Positions 40,882-47,554 of a stretch of 47,554 nt of DNA are shown in pieces. The DNA is from Victivallales bacterium (lineage in GTDB: Bacteria > Verrucomicrobiota > Lentisphaeria > Oligosphaerales > Oligosphaeraceae), in NCBI GenBank assembly GCA_017417585.1, contig JAFPYX010000007.1:1-47554 (forward strand), given 5' to 3'. The position numbers and the translations under genes were made by a program. The first letter of the stretch is position 1. The number at the start of each line of letters is the position of its first letter. A model generated the notes under the pieces. That model worked only from the letters and a program-made list of their open reading frames with translations, was not told where the DNA came from and made no database searches.

Positions 40882-41321
40882 TGACACCCGGCATGAAAGC
40901 CTGTATCATCCTCGGCGGACTGACCAGTGTATTCGTGTTTGGCATTTTAGCCGACTCAAAAAAAACACTGCTTAGTAGACTTGGTGGTTGGGGACAGTTT
41001 GGCCTCATGCTGGCCGTATTTGAGACGATTCCAGCGTTACTTGCCTGGGCCTTGGCATCCAAGGGGGTGGGATTTCTGTTCGCCCAAGACAAGTATGAAG
41101 ACAATTTCTGGCTCATCGGCTGTGCCTTACTGCTTGTCATAATACCCCTCTTGCTTTTTGCAGGCGAGGGGATACTCGTCGGTGTGCTCTGCCCATCGTT
41201 ACTGGGGAAACTGGAGAAAACCCGCCCTTGGACGCACCACCCCTGGTTGTGCGCCTGGGGCGTCGGCATTGCAACAATCATCCTTCTTCAGTTCGTCCAC
41301 CTAATCTTCTTCAGCAAGTGA
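40881..41321 (+). CDS. Four-helix membrane protein expressed with the repressor
   Basis: A 146-residue, strongly hydrophobic protein. Membrane segments are seen near residues 6-24, 38-58, 76-107 (possibly two) and 122-143, joined by short charged loops; no catalytic motif. GGGAGG (40868-40873) precedes ATG 40881, which shares one base with the repressor stop. Being the only other gene of the lysogeny transcript, it should be made in lysogens, which suggests superinfection exclusion or another conversion trait. Family not recognised. Confidence 0.68.
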   Translation: MTPGMKACIILGGLTSVFVFGILADSKKTLLSRLGGWGQFGLMLAVFETIPALLAWALASKGVGFLFAQDKYEDNFWLIGCALLLVIIPLLLFAGEGILVGVLCPSLLGKLEKTRPWTHHPWLCAWGVGIATIILLQFVHLIFFSK

Positions 41322-41635
41322 TAGCCCCGCCGACCCTCCAACAACCTCCCCAATCTCCATAAATCCTATTTTTAATTGCCACCTAATTGACACACCTATA
41401 ACATAACCTATTGAAAATAAACAACTGGATTTTGCCTTCTAAGCAGGAAGTCGCGAGTTCGATCCTCGCTCGGACTACCAGTTTTTATTGGTATTCGCCA
41501 TTTGGAAATTATCTTGGCATGGATTTTAAACTTCATGCACCAATACGTCGGGAACTTTTTTTATGGCTGACTGTCTTATAGGAAAAGATGTTTTCCCTCT
41601 GAGATACCATCATTTTGCTTTTGCATTTTCCAACC
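41322..41635. other. Phage-host junction without genes
   Basis: The 314 bp between the membrane-protein gene and moxR. It holds the attR arm with one TTGACACA (41387-41394), the attR core (41433-41480) and host sequence with a possible promoter for moxR (TTGGAA 41502-41507, 17 bp, TTTAAA 41525-41530). No coding frame with a start signal is seen. Confidence 0.6.
41433..41480 (+). repeat. attR core (tRNA-Arg 3' fragment)
   Basis: A 48-bp exact copy of the 3' part of the tRNA-Arg gene (4335-4382), from the anticodon stem to CCA. It lacks the 5' half, so it cannot make a tRNA. It marks the right end of the prophage. Confidence 0.95.
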
Positions 41636-42628
41636 ATGTCCATTGACATCAAACAAATCAGCGAAAAAGTCGCCCGTGAAGCCGTCACTCTCCAGGCCAT
41701 CCGCAATGAAATCGGCAAGGTGATTGTTGGTCAGACTGCCTTGATCGATCGTCTGCTGGAAGCAATGCTCACCAACAATCACGTGTTGATCGAAGGAGTC
41801 CCCGGTCTGGCTAAAACCCTAACCATCACGACATTGGCCCAGGCCATCCATGCTTCTTTCCACCGAATTCAATTCACTCCGGACCTGCTTCCCGCCGATG
41901 TCATCGGCACTCTCGTCTATAATCCCAAGACCGGTGACTTCACTACCAAGCAAGGACCGATCTTCGCCAACCTCATCCTGGCAGACGAGGTCAATCGTGC
42001 TCCGGCCAAGGTCCAGAGCGCCCTGCTTGAGGCAATGCAGGAGCGACAAGTCACCATCGGCGAACACACCTACCCTCTGCCCGCGCCTTTCCTAGTGCTG
42101 GCGACGCAGAACCCCGTCGAGCAGGAAGGCACCTATCCTCTCCCTGAAGCCCAGGTGGACCGTTTCATGTTCAAGGCAATAGTTGATTATCCAACCACTG
42201 CAGAAGAACTTAAGATACTCCAAAGAATGGCCAATGGGCAACGGCCTCAAGCCGTGGAACCAGTCATCCAGCCCGAGGATGTCGCCCGCATTCGCGAATT
42301 GACCGGGGACATTTTCATGGACACCAAAATTGAAGAGTACATCGTCAATCTGGTAGACTGCACACGGAATCCCGCGAAGTATCGACTAGACAAACTCAAG
42401 CCGATGATTCAATATGGTGCCTCCCCCCGTGCAACTATTTTCCTTGCCCAGGCAGCCAAGGCGCAGGCATTGTTGGATGGCCGCGGCTACACCACCCCCC
42501 AGGATGTCAAAACCATTGCGCCGGATGTGCTTCGCCACCGTATTTCACTCACCTACGAGGCGGATGCCGAAGAAATCACTTCCGAAGCAATCGTCAAGCA
42601 GGTTCTGGATACCGTCCCCGTGCCGTAA
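41636..42628 (+). CDS. MoxR-family AAA+ ATPase
   Basis: A 330-residue MoxR ATPase, a chaperone-like partner of VWA proteins encoded in the same cluster. Walker A is GVPGLAKT (54-61, K60); Walker B is LILADEVNRA with D117-E118; sensor-1 lies in LVLATQNPVEQEGTYPLPEA. The C-terminal lid (GYTTPQDVKTIAPDVLRHRI) is typical. ATG 41636 is chosen because the family begins there; an upstream in-frame codon adds seven residues. It is the first gene of the bat-type operon, immediately beyond attR, so before integration it lay just after the tRNA. Confidence 0.93.
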   Translation: MSIDIKQISEKVAREAVTLQAIRNEIGKVIVGQTALIDRLLEAMLTNNHVLIEGVPGLAKTLTITTLAQAIHASFHRIQFTPDLLPADVIGTLVYNPKTGDFTTKQGPIFANLILADEVNRAPAKVQSALLEAMQERQVTIGEHTYPLPAPFLVLATQNPVEQEGTYPLPEAQVDRFMFKAIVDYPTTAEELKILQRMANGQRPQAVEPVIQPEDVARIRELTGDIFMDTKIEEYIVNLVDCTRNPAKYRLDKLKPMIQYGASPRATIFLAQAAKAQALLDGRGYTTPQDVKTIAPDVLRHRISLTYEADAEEITSEAIVKQVLDTVPVP

Positions 42629-42648
42629 TCAAGGTTAGAGGTTAAAAA

Positions 42649-42688
42649 CTAGCCGAACTAGACCGGCTAGAAGGACTAGAGAGGCTAG
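42649..42688. repeat. Nine-bp-period CTAG repeats between moxR and DUF58 gene
   Basis: CTAG occurs at 42649, 42658, 42667, 42676 and 42685, exactly 9 bp apart, in the 71-bp gap. CTAGCC (42649-42654) and GGCTAG (42665-42670) also form an inverted pair. CTAG is usually rare in bacterial DNA. Confidence 0.8.
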
Positions 42689-42699
42689 ACAATAAGAAA

Positions 42700-43581
42700 A
42701 TGCTACCGTCTGAATTGGCCAAGCGAATCCGGCAGTTGGAGATCCGCACCCGCAAGGAGGTCACGGATGTCCTTTCCGGCGAATACAAATCCGCCTTCCG
42801 GGGCACCGGAATGGAGTTCGACGAGGTGCGCGAATATCAGCCCGGTGACGATGTTCGCTCCATCGACTGGAATGTCACCGCTCGCCAAGGGCGCCCCTTC
42901 ATCAAACGTTTCCAGGAGGAGCGTGAACTCACGGTATTCTTCGCGGTGGATCTCTCCGCCTCCGGCCTCTACGGCGCGGGACAGACTTCCAAGAACGACC
43001 TTGCCGCCGAGCTATGCGCCACGCTGGCTTTTTCCGCCGTGAAGAACAATGACAAAGTCGGGCTTTTGCTCTTCACCGACCGAACGGAGCTCTTCATTCC
43101 TCCTGTCAAGGGAACGACGAGCGCGATGCGCCTCATTCGCGAAGTGCTCGCCTTTCAACCGCAAGGCAAGGGAACCGACCTGGCCGGCGCAATGGATTTC
43201 CTGGCGCGTGTCCTTAAGAAACGCGCGGTGGTCTTTCTGATTTCCGACTTCATCGGCGGCGGCGATTATGACAAGCCGCTGCAACTGCTCGCCCGCCGAC
43301 ATGACTTCGTTGCCCTTCAGCTGGATGACGATTCAGAGGAAAAACTCCCCGACGCCGGCTTGGTTGAATTGGAGGACGCCGAAACCGGCGAAATCATGCT
43401 TTTGGACACTGCGAGTCCCAAAGTCCGCCTGACATACGAATTTCTCTTCACCCAGCGTCAGTTTCAGCTCGCCAATCGTTTCCAGCGCCTTGGCGTCGAT
43501 CATCTCCGGCTAACCGCTGGACATGAATTCACCCGGGAGCTGGCTGCATTCCTAAAGCGACGCATCCGCGCCAGAAAGTAA
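42700..43581 (+). CDS. DUF58 protein (VWA-like) of the bat operon
   Basis: A 293-residue protein. The DUF58 signature is clear at about residues 38-62 (MEFDEVREYQPGDDVRSIDW), followed by a VWA-like domain (FFAVDLSASGLYG, VGLLLFTDRTELFIPPVKG, VVFLISDFIGGGDYD). The DLSAS replaces the strict MIDAS DxSxS with the same spacing. It accompanies MoxR in nearly all such clusters and may be its client. No signal peptide. It is separated from moxR by the CTAG repeats. Confidence 0.92.
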   Translation: MLPSELAKRIRQLEIRTRKEVTDVLSGEYKSAFRGTGMEFDEVREYQPGDDVRSIDWNVTARQGRPFIKRFQEERELTVFFAVDLSASGLYGAGQTSKNDLAAELCATLAFSAVKNNDKVGLLLFTDRTELFIPPVKGTTSAMRLIREVLAFQPQGKGTDLAGAMDFLARVLKKRAVVFLISDFIGGGDYDKPLQLLARRHDFVALQLDDDSEEKLPDAGLVELEDAETGEIMLLDTASPKVRLTYEFLFTQRQFQLANRFQRLGVDHLRLTAGHEFTRELAAFLKRRIRARK

Positions 43582-43634
43582 CCCCTGTCTCCTCTCGGGA
43601 ATCTTCATCCCTTTCCAATCTGCACGGCTTCACC

Positions 43635-44702
43635 ATGTCGCGTCTGCCCATTCATCTGTTTCTCCTTGCGGCAATCACCATCTTCGCCGCTGAAAAACCG
43701 CTCTATCTGCGTTCAGAGGGAACTGCTGAAGAGTATGCTATTCGTGCCTACACTCCGCCGCCGGAAACGCTGGCGGGGGACACGATGAAAAACATACCAC
43801 TGACGATTGAATTGACTTTCCCGGTGGACGCCAATTTCTCCGGCCATGATCTGAAAAATGACTCCTTGATGGCATTTGAACTGATCAATGGGGCATCTTT
43901 GCCGGAAACCATTCCAGGGGAAGACGACAAGATTCAGACACTGCGGTTTCATTACGAACTGGAGCCGCTTCAGCCTCCATACGACCTTCCTGCCGTTTCC
44001 GCCGTCTTTCACGATGCAGAGGGGAACGAAATCACCGTGGCAACCTCGCCCTTTTCTCTGGAACTTTCCATTCCAGAACCCAATCTCCCCCCTACTCTAG
44101 AGAATGACGCGGAATATCTCACCCCAGCCTCCTCGCCCATTTTCGACTACAAGAAACTGTGGAAAAGACTTGCGTGGATTGGTGGGGGAATTCTGTTTGC
44201 GATATTGGTCATCGCCAGTATCTGGCGAACTCTGCGACATCGTCGGAATGTCTATGCGGTGGTTCTTTCGCCTTTTGAGATCGCCGACCACGACTTGAAT
44301 GAACTATTGGCAGAGAAGCTCCCCGAGGCTGGTAAATACAAACATTTCTACCAACGCATTTCCGACATCATGCGCGAATACCTGGAAAACCGTTTTGCGC
44401 TGCATGCACCACGGTTGACCACCGAGGAATTTCTCCGTCAACTCACCGCCACGCCTACACTCATACGGGAACACCGCGAACTATTGCAAAAATTTCTCAC
44501 TGCCTGTGACATGGTCAAATTCGCCTCACAAGTACCTGCCACTCCGGAAATTCTCGAAATCACCCAAGCATGCCGCAACTTCCTGGACACTACCAATCCC
44601 ACGCCGCACGCATCGGCGAACGTTCAAAGCCAGGCCACAATGAAAGCTTCGATGGATCGCGTCCCGGCCCCCCCGAGCATTCCTTTGCCTCCCAACAGAT
44701 AA
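43635..44702 (+). CDS. BatD-like / DUF4381-like membrane protein
   Basis: A 355-residue protein with a signal peptide (LPIHLFLLAAITIFAAE), a periplasmic beta-rich part (about 20-160), one transmembrane helix near 178-198 (WIGGGILFAILVIASIW) and a cytosolic helical domain (FYQRISDIMREYLENRFALH; LTTEEFLRQL; LLQKFLTACDMVKFA) of the DUF4381 type. It stands between DUF58 and the VWA genes, as BatD does. The C-terminal tail is proline- and serine-rich. Confidence 0.8.
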   Translation: MSRLPIHLFLLAAITIFAAEKPLYLRSEGTAEEYAIRAYTPPPETLAGDTMKNIPLTIELTFPVDANFSGHDLKNDSLMAFELINGASLPETIPGEDDKIQTLRFHYELEPLQPPYDLPAVSAVFHDAEGNEITVATSPFSLELSIPEPNLPPTLENDAEYLTPASSPIFDYKKLWKRLAWIGGGILFAILVIASIWRTLRHRRNVYAVVLSPFEIADHDLNELLAEKLPEAGKYKHFYQRISDIMREYLENRFALHAPRLTTEEFLRQLTATPTLIREHRELLQKFLTACDMVKFASQVPATPEILEITQACRNFLDTTNPTPHASANVQSQATMKASMDRVPAPPSIPLPPNR

Positions 44703-44738
44703 CTACGCATTGCGCATTAGGTGTTTTAATTCCCCCCG

Positions 44739-45803
44739 ATGTTTCGCTTTGAGTCACCATGGGCGCTTCTGGCGCTTTTATTTCCGCTGTTACTGCTAGG
44801 CTGGCGATTCTTCCGCCCACCACGCCGCCTCGCCTTGCGTGTGGCAACTGTTGCCTCACTGGAACGTCTCCCACGCACTTGGCGTATTCACTTTCGCTGG
44901 TTGCCGGTCGTTCTAGTCACACTCGCATGGACACTCCTGACCATCGCACTGGCACGGCCACAGCGCGGACAAGTCCAGATTAAAAATGTCAGCCAAGGCA
45001 TTGCCATAGAGATGATCGTGGATCGGTCCGGCTCCATGCGGGCTCCGATGAAATATCATTTCCGCACCCAGAACCGCCTGGAAACTGTGAAATCCGTCTT
45101 CAAAGAATTTGTCTTTGGCGACCGCATGTCTAGGCTTGCCGGTCGTTCCAGCGACCTGCTGGGCATCATAGCCTTTGCACACTATCCCTATACAGTCTGC
45201 CCGCTGACATTGGATCACGATGCGCTGAATTTCGCCCTGGACCATGTTGAACTCATTACGGAAGACTCCGATGAAAATGGCACCGCCGTCGGAGATGCCG
45301 TTGCCATGGGCGTTGCCCGACTTCAGGATGCCGAAAGGACGCTCGCCGCACAGACGCAACGCGACGCTTCGGCCTATCACCTAAAGTCCAAAATCATCAT
45401 CCTTCTGACTGACGGGCAAGATGAAGGCTCGCATACCCGCTCCATTTCAGAAGCGGCAGAATTAGCCCGGAAACATGGAATCAAGGTCTATACCATCGCC
45501 ATTGTCACCAACCAGGATCTCAACCGCGGGCTAGTCGGCGGTTTTTTCAGCAATGGCATGGAATATGACACGACCGACATTGAAAACCTTGCGAAAACGA
45601 CAGGCGGGACTTTCCATACTTGCGACTCCGCTGACGCACTGCTCGACATCTATCGGGAAATCGACCAGATGGAACGCAGTGACGTGGAGTCCATCCGGTA
45701 TGTCACCCACCACGAATTCTTCCTTCCCTTCCTGGCTGCCGGCCTAGCCACGCTTCTCTTTGCCATCGTGCTGAACCTAACTATCTTCCGACGCATTCCA
45801 TAA
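44739..45803 (+). CDS. BatA-like von Willebrand A membrane protein
   Basis: A 354-residue protein with two N-terminal membrane helices (about 8-22 and 54-72), a VWA domain with a MIDAS motif D95-R-S97-G-S99, T224-D225-G226, and a C-terminal helix near 328-350. The VWA part should face the periplasm and bind a partner through a divalent metal ion. The first 300 residues follow the BatA pattern (FESPWALLALLFPLLLLGWR). The order DUF58, BatD-like, BatA, BatB is standard for aerotolerance operons. Confidence 0.9.
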   Translation: MFRFESPWALLALLFPLLLLGWRFFRPPRRLALRVATVASLERLPRTWRIHFRWLPVVLVTLAWTLLTIALARPQRGQVQIKNVSQGIAIEMIVDRSGSMRAPMKYHFRTQNRLETVKSVFKEFVFGDRMSRLAGRSSDLLGIIAFAHYPYTVCPLTLDHDALNFALDHVELITEDSDENGTAVGDAVAMGVARLQDAERTLAAQTQRDASAYHLKSKIIILLTDGQDEGSHTRSISEAAELARKHGIKVYTIAIVTNQDLNRGLVGGFFSNGMEYDTTDIENLAKTTGGTFHTCDSADALLDIYREIDQMERSDVESIRYVTHHEFFLPFLAAGLATLLFAIVLNLTIFRRIP

Positions 45804-45834
45804 AGACGCATTCTCTCCTTTTTTTCTCATCCGG

Positions 45835-47554
45835 ATGTTCTCGCATATTTCTAATTTGCATTGGCTTTGGCTCATTCCTCTTCTTGGAATTGTCTACTGG
45901 GTTGCCATGAAACAACGCCGGAAGATGCTGCGCCGCCTGGCGGGCCCCGCCGCCACTGCGGCATTGCGCAACGACACGTCCGTGCCTTGCCGAAGCCTGC
46001 GAGCATTGCTTGTTCTTTGCGCAGTTGCCCTGCTTGTCATCGCCATGGCAGGGCCGGCCTGGAATCCCGTTGAAGAAAAATTCACTCGCCAAGGCCGCGA
46101 TGTGGTTTTCGTTCTGGACGTCTCTCGCTCGATGCTGGCTGAAGACCTTCGGCCTTCCCGCCTGGAACGCGCAAAGACCGAGATTTCAGAGTGCATTGAG
46201 GGTTTGCAAGGAGATCGTGTGGCATTGGTTGCCTTTGCCGGCAATGCCATCGTACAATGCCCCCTGACCCAGGATTATGGTTTTTTCCGCATGATGCTAG
46301 TCGATCTCTCCACCGACTCTGTGTCCCGCGGAGGAACCAATCTCGGGGACGCACTGCGTTTCACCCAGCGAAAAGTTTTTGACCAGTCTGCCAAAGAGTT
46401 TCGCGATGTGATTCTCATCACAGATGGCGAAGACCATGATTCTCTGCCTGTCGCCGCTGCCCAGGAACTCGGCGCGGCCGGCATCCGCCTCATCGCCATC
46501 GGCATTGGCAACGACACGGAAGGAACTCCCATTCAAGTCACCGATGAATTCGGATACAAGTCCATGTTGCGATATCAAGGGAAGGTGGTACGTTCCAAGC
46601 TGGACTCCAAGACGTTGAGCGAAATGGCCAAGGCCACTCCTGGTGGAGTATATCTTCCGGTCGCGACAAATGCTTTCAATCTCCGTCAAATCTACGAACA
46701 GCTTGTCGCCAATGCGGAACGCAGGGAAATCTCCACCGAAACGATAGTTCGCTTGCAACCAAAATATCAGATTTTTCTGGGCCTGGCAATGATTCTTCTG
46801 GCTCTTGCCGCTGTATTGCCGCAGAAGCACCGTTTGCGCACTGTGACCATGGTCCTTTTTGTTCTTTTGGCATCCGGCGCGCAAGCGCAAAATGCCGACG
46901 AGGCCTCGCATTTACTTGATCAAGGGAATCGGGATTTCAAAGGCGGACACTTTGGAAACGCCTTGCAGTTGTATCATCAGGCTTCCGAACAATTGAACCC
47001 TGAAGCTTGGAAAGAATTAGAGTTCAATCAGGCACTTGTGAGATATCGAATTGGCTCCACACCAAACCTCTATGAGGCCAAACGATTTCTCCAGACGGCT
47101 ATGACTCTGAATTCCATGGGGAAAAAGTATGATTCGTCCTTTGACAATCGGTGCCAGCTTTTGGCCGGAAGCATCAACTATTCCCTGGCTCATGATCTTT
47201 ACAACGAGGCGCTTCCTGCCAAAGAGAGTGATGAAATTCCGAAAATACAACAGGCGTTAGCGGCGGTTGAAACAGGAAAAGAACTTGCCACGGATGCCAT
47301 ACAGGCTTTCCAACACGCCAAACCGCCACGGCGGAAATTCAAGAAAACTCTGACGGACAACACCCGATGTGCCAAGTTGATTCGCAAGAAACTAATCGCT
47401 CTTGAGAAGGAATTGCAGGAAAAGCTCAGGTCGTTGCAAGAGGAACAAGAAAAACAGCAGCAAAATCAGCAGGACCAGCAGAACCAGCAAGACCAGCAGA
47501 ACCAGCAAGATCAGCAGAACCAGGAGTCCCAGCAGAACCAGCAAGATCAGCAGG
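45835..47554 (+). CDS. BatB-BatC fusion protein (C terminus off window)
   Basis: One open frame of 573 codons to the window edge. Residues about 8-22 and 58-75 are membrane helices; the VWA domain has MIDAS D95-V-S97-R-S99 and ITDGEDHDS; a third helix lies at about 310-330, and a further hydrophobic stretch (TMVLFVLLASGAQA) resembles the BatC signal peptide. TPR-like helices follow (LLDQGNRDFKGGHFGNALQL, YHQASEQLNPEAWKELEFNQ), then a glutamine/asparagine-rich tail. The frame joins BatB and BatC without a stop, and the former BatC signal is now an internal membrane segment. Confidence 0.85.
   Translation, partial: MFSHISNLHWLWLIPLLGIVYWVAMKQRRKMLRRLAGPAATAALRNDTSVPCRSLRALLVLCAVALLVIAMAGPAWNPVEEKFTRQGRDVVFVLDVSRSMLAEDLRPSRLERAKTEISECIEGLQGDRVALVAFAGNAIVQCPLTQDYGFFRMMLVDLSTDSVSRGGTNLGDALRFTQRKVFDQSAKEFRDVILITDGEDHDSLPVAAAQELGAAGIRLIAIGIGNDTEGTPIQVTDEFGYKSMLRYQGKVVRSKLDSKTLSEMAKATPGGVYLPVATNAFNLRQIYEQLVANAERREISTETIVRLQPKYQIFLGLAMILLALAAVLPQKHRLRTVTMVLFVLLASGAQAQNADEASHLLDQGNRDFKGGHFGNALQLYHQASEQLNPEAWKELEFNQALVRYRIGSTPNLYEAKRFLQTAMTLNSMGKKYDSSFDNRCQLLAGSINYSLAHDLYNEALPAKESDEIPKIQQALAAVETGKELATDAIQAFQHAKPPRRKFKKTLTDNTRCAKLIRKKLIALEKELQEKLRSLQEEQEKQQQNQQDQQNQQDQQNQQDQQNQESQQNQQDQQ
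47467..47554 (+). repeat. 18-bp tandem repeats coding QQDQQN
   Basis: At least 4.9 copies of an 18-bp unit (47467, 47485, 47503, 47521, 47539) encode a QQDQQN-type tail and continue past the window edge. The fourth unit is divergent (QESQQN). Confidence 0.85.

Noticed and set aside
41433..41480. A second tRNA gene
   Set aside because: Only the 3' 48 bp of tRNA-Arg are present; the acceptor 5' strand and D arm are missing, so it is the attR core.

Overview
The window is a chromosomal stretch of a Gram-negative bacterium carrying one complete-looking temperate tailed prophage, inserted in a tRNA-Arg gene. The host genes on both sides (a nearly complete clpB, a zinc-ribbon/GYF-like membrane protein, and a moxR-DUF58-BatD-like-BatA-BatB/C aerotolerance-type operon) have the look of the PVC superphylum (Lentisphaerota/Verrucomicrobiota type). 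That placement is an inference from gene style, not a measured result. By eye the prophage is clearly richer in G+C than the flanks.

Layout. 1-2507: clpB, leftward. 2801-4282: GYF-like membrane protein, rightward. 4306-4382: tRNA-Arg(TCT). 4335-4382 and 41433-41480: identical 48-bp attL and attR cores, so the element is about 37.1 kb. 4512-5618: tyrosine integrase, rightward, beside attL. 5738-40293: about 30 leftward genes, tightly packed and often overlapping by 4-8 bp. 40294-40491: AT-rich divergent control region. 40492-41321: repressor plus a four-helix membrane protein, rightward. 41636-47554: bat operon, rightward, running off the right edge.

The leftward phage operon reads in this order: a small regulator-like protein, a C5 DNA methyltransferase, a set of small early proteins, an excisionase/MerR-like DNA-binding protein, SSB, a replication initiator containing internal 12-bp iterons and an AT-rich tract (candidate origin), a DnaC-like helicase loader, a PD-(D/E)XK nuclease, a DUF3310 protein, then terminase small and large subunits. 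The virion block that follows keeps T7 order and sizes: portal, scaffold, capsid, tail tubular A and B, internal virion proteins and tail fibre. There is no phage RNA polymerase or DNA polymerase, so the phage presumably uses host RNAP and the host replisome. The gp16-position protein is a 3068-residue giant with apparent polyvalent-protein domains (metallopeptidase-like HEAVAH, ADP-ribosyltransferase-like, PBECR-type nuclease-like). The operon ends in a phospholipase-like protein, a holin-like protein and a lipoprotein, with no recognisable endolysin, followed by a strong hairpin terminator.

Regulation can be read from the sequence. The divergent region has two good sigma70-like promoters, each with one copy of the 9-mer TTAAAGAAA in its spacer, and a third copy in the early leader. 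This makes a compact repressor switch. The most interesting items are the giant ejected polyvalent protein, the iteron origin inside the initiator gene, the switch, the repeated stem-loops before the capsid gene, the membrane protein coupled to the repressor, and the lysis region without a classical endolysin.
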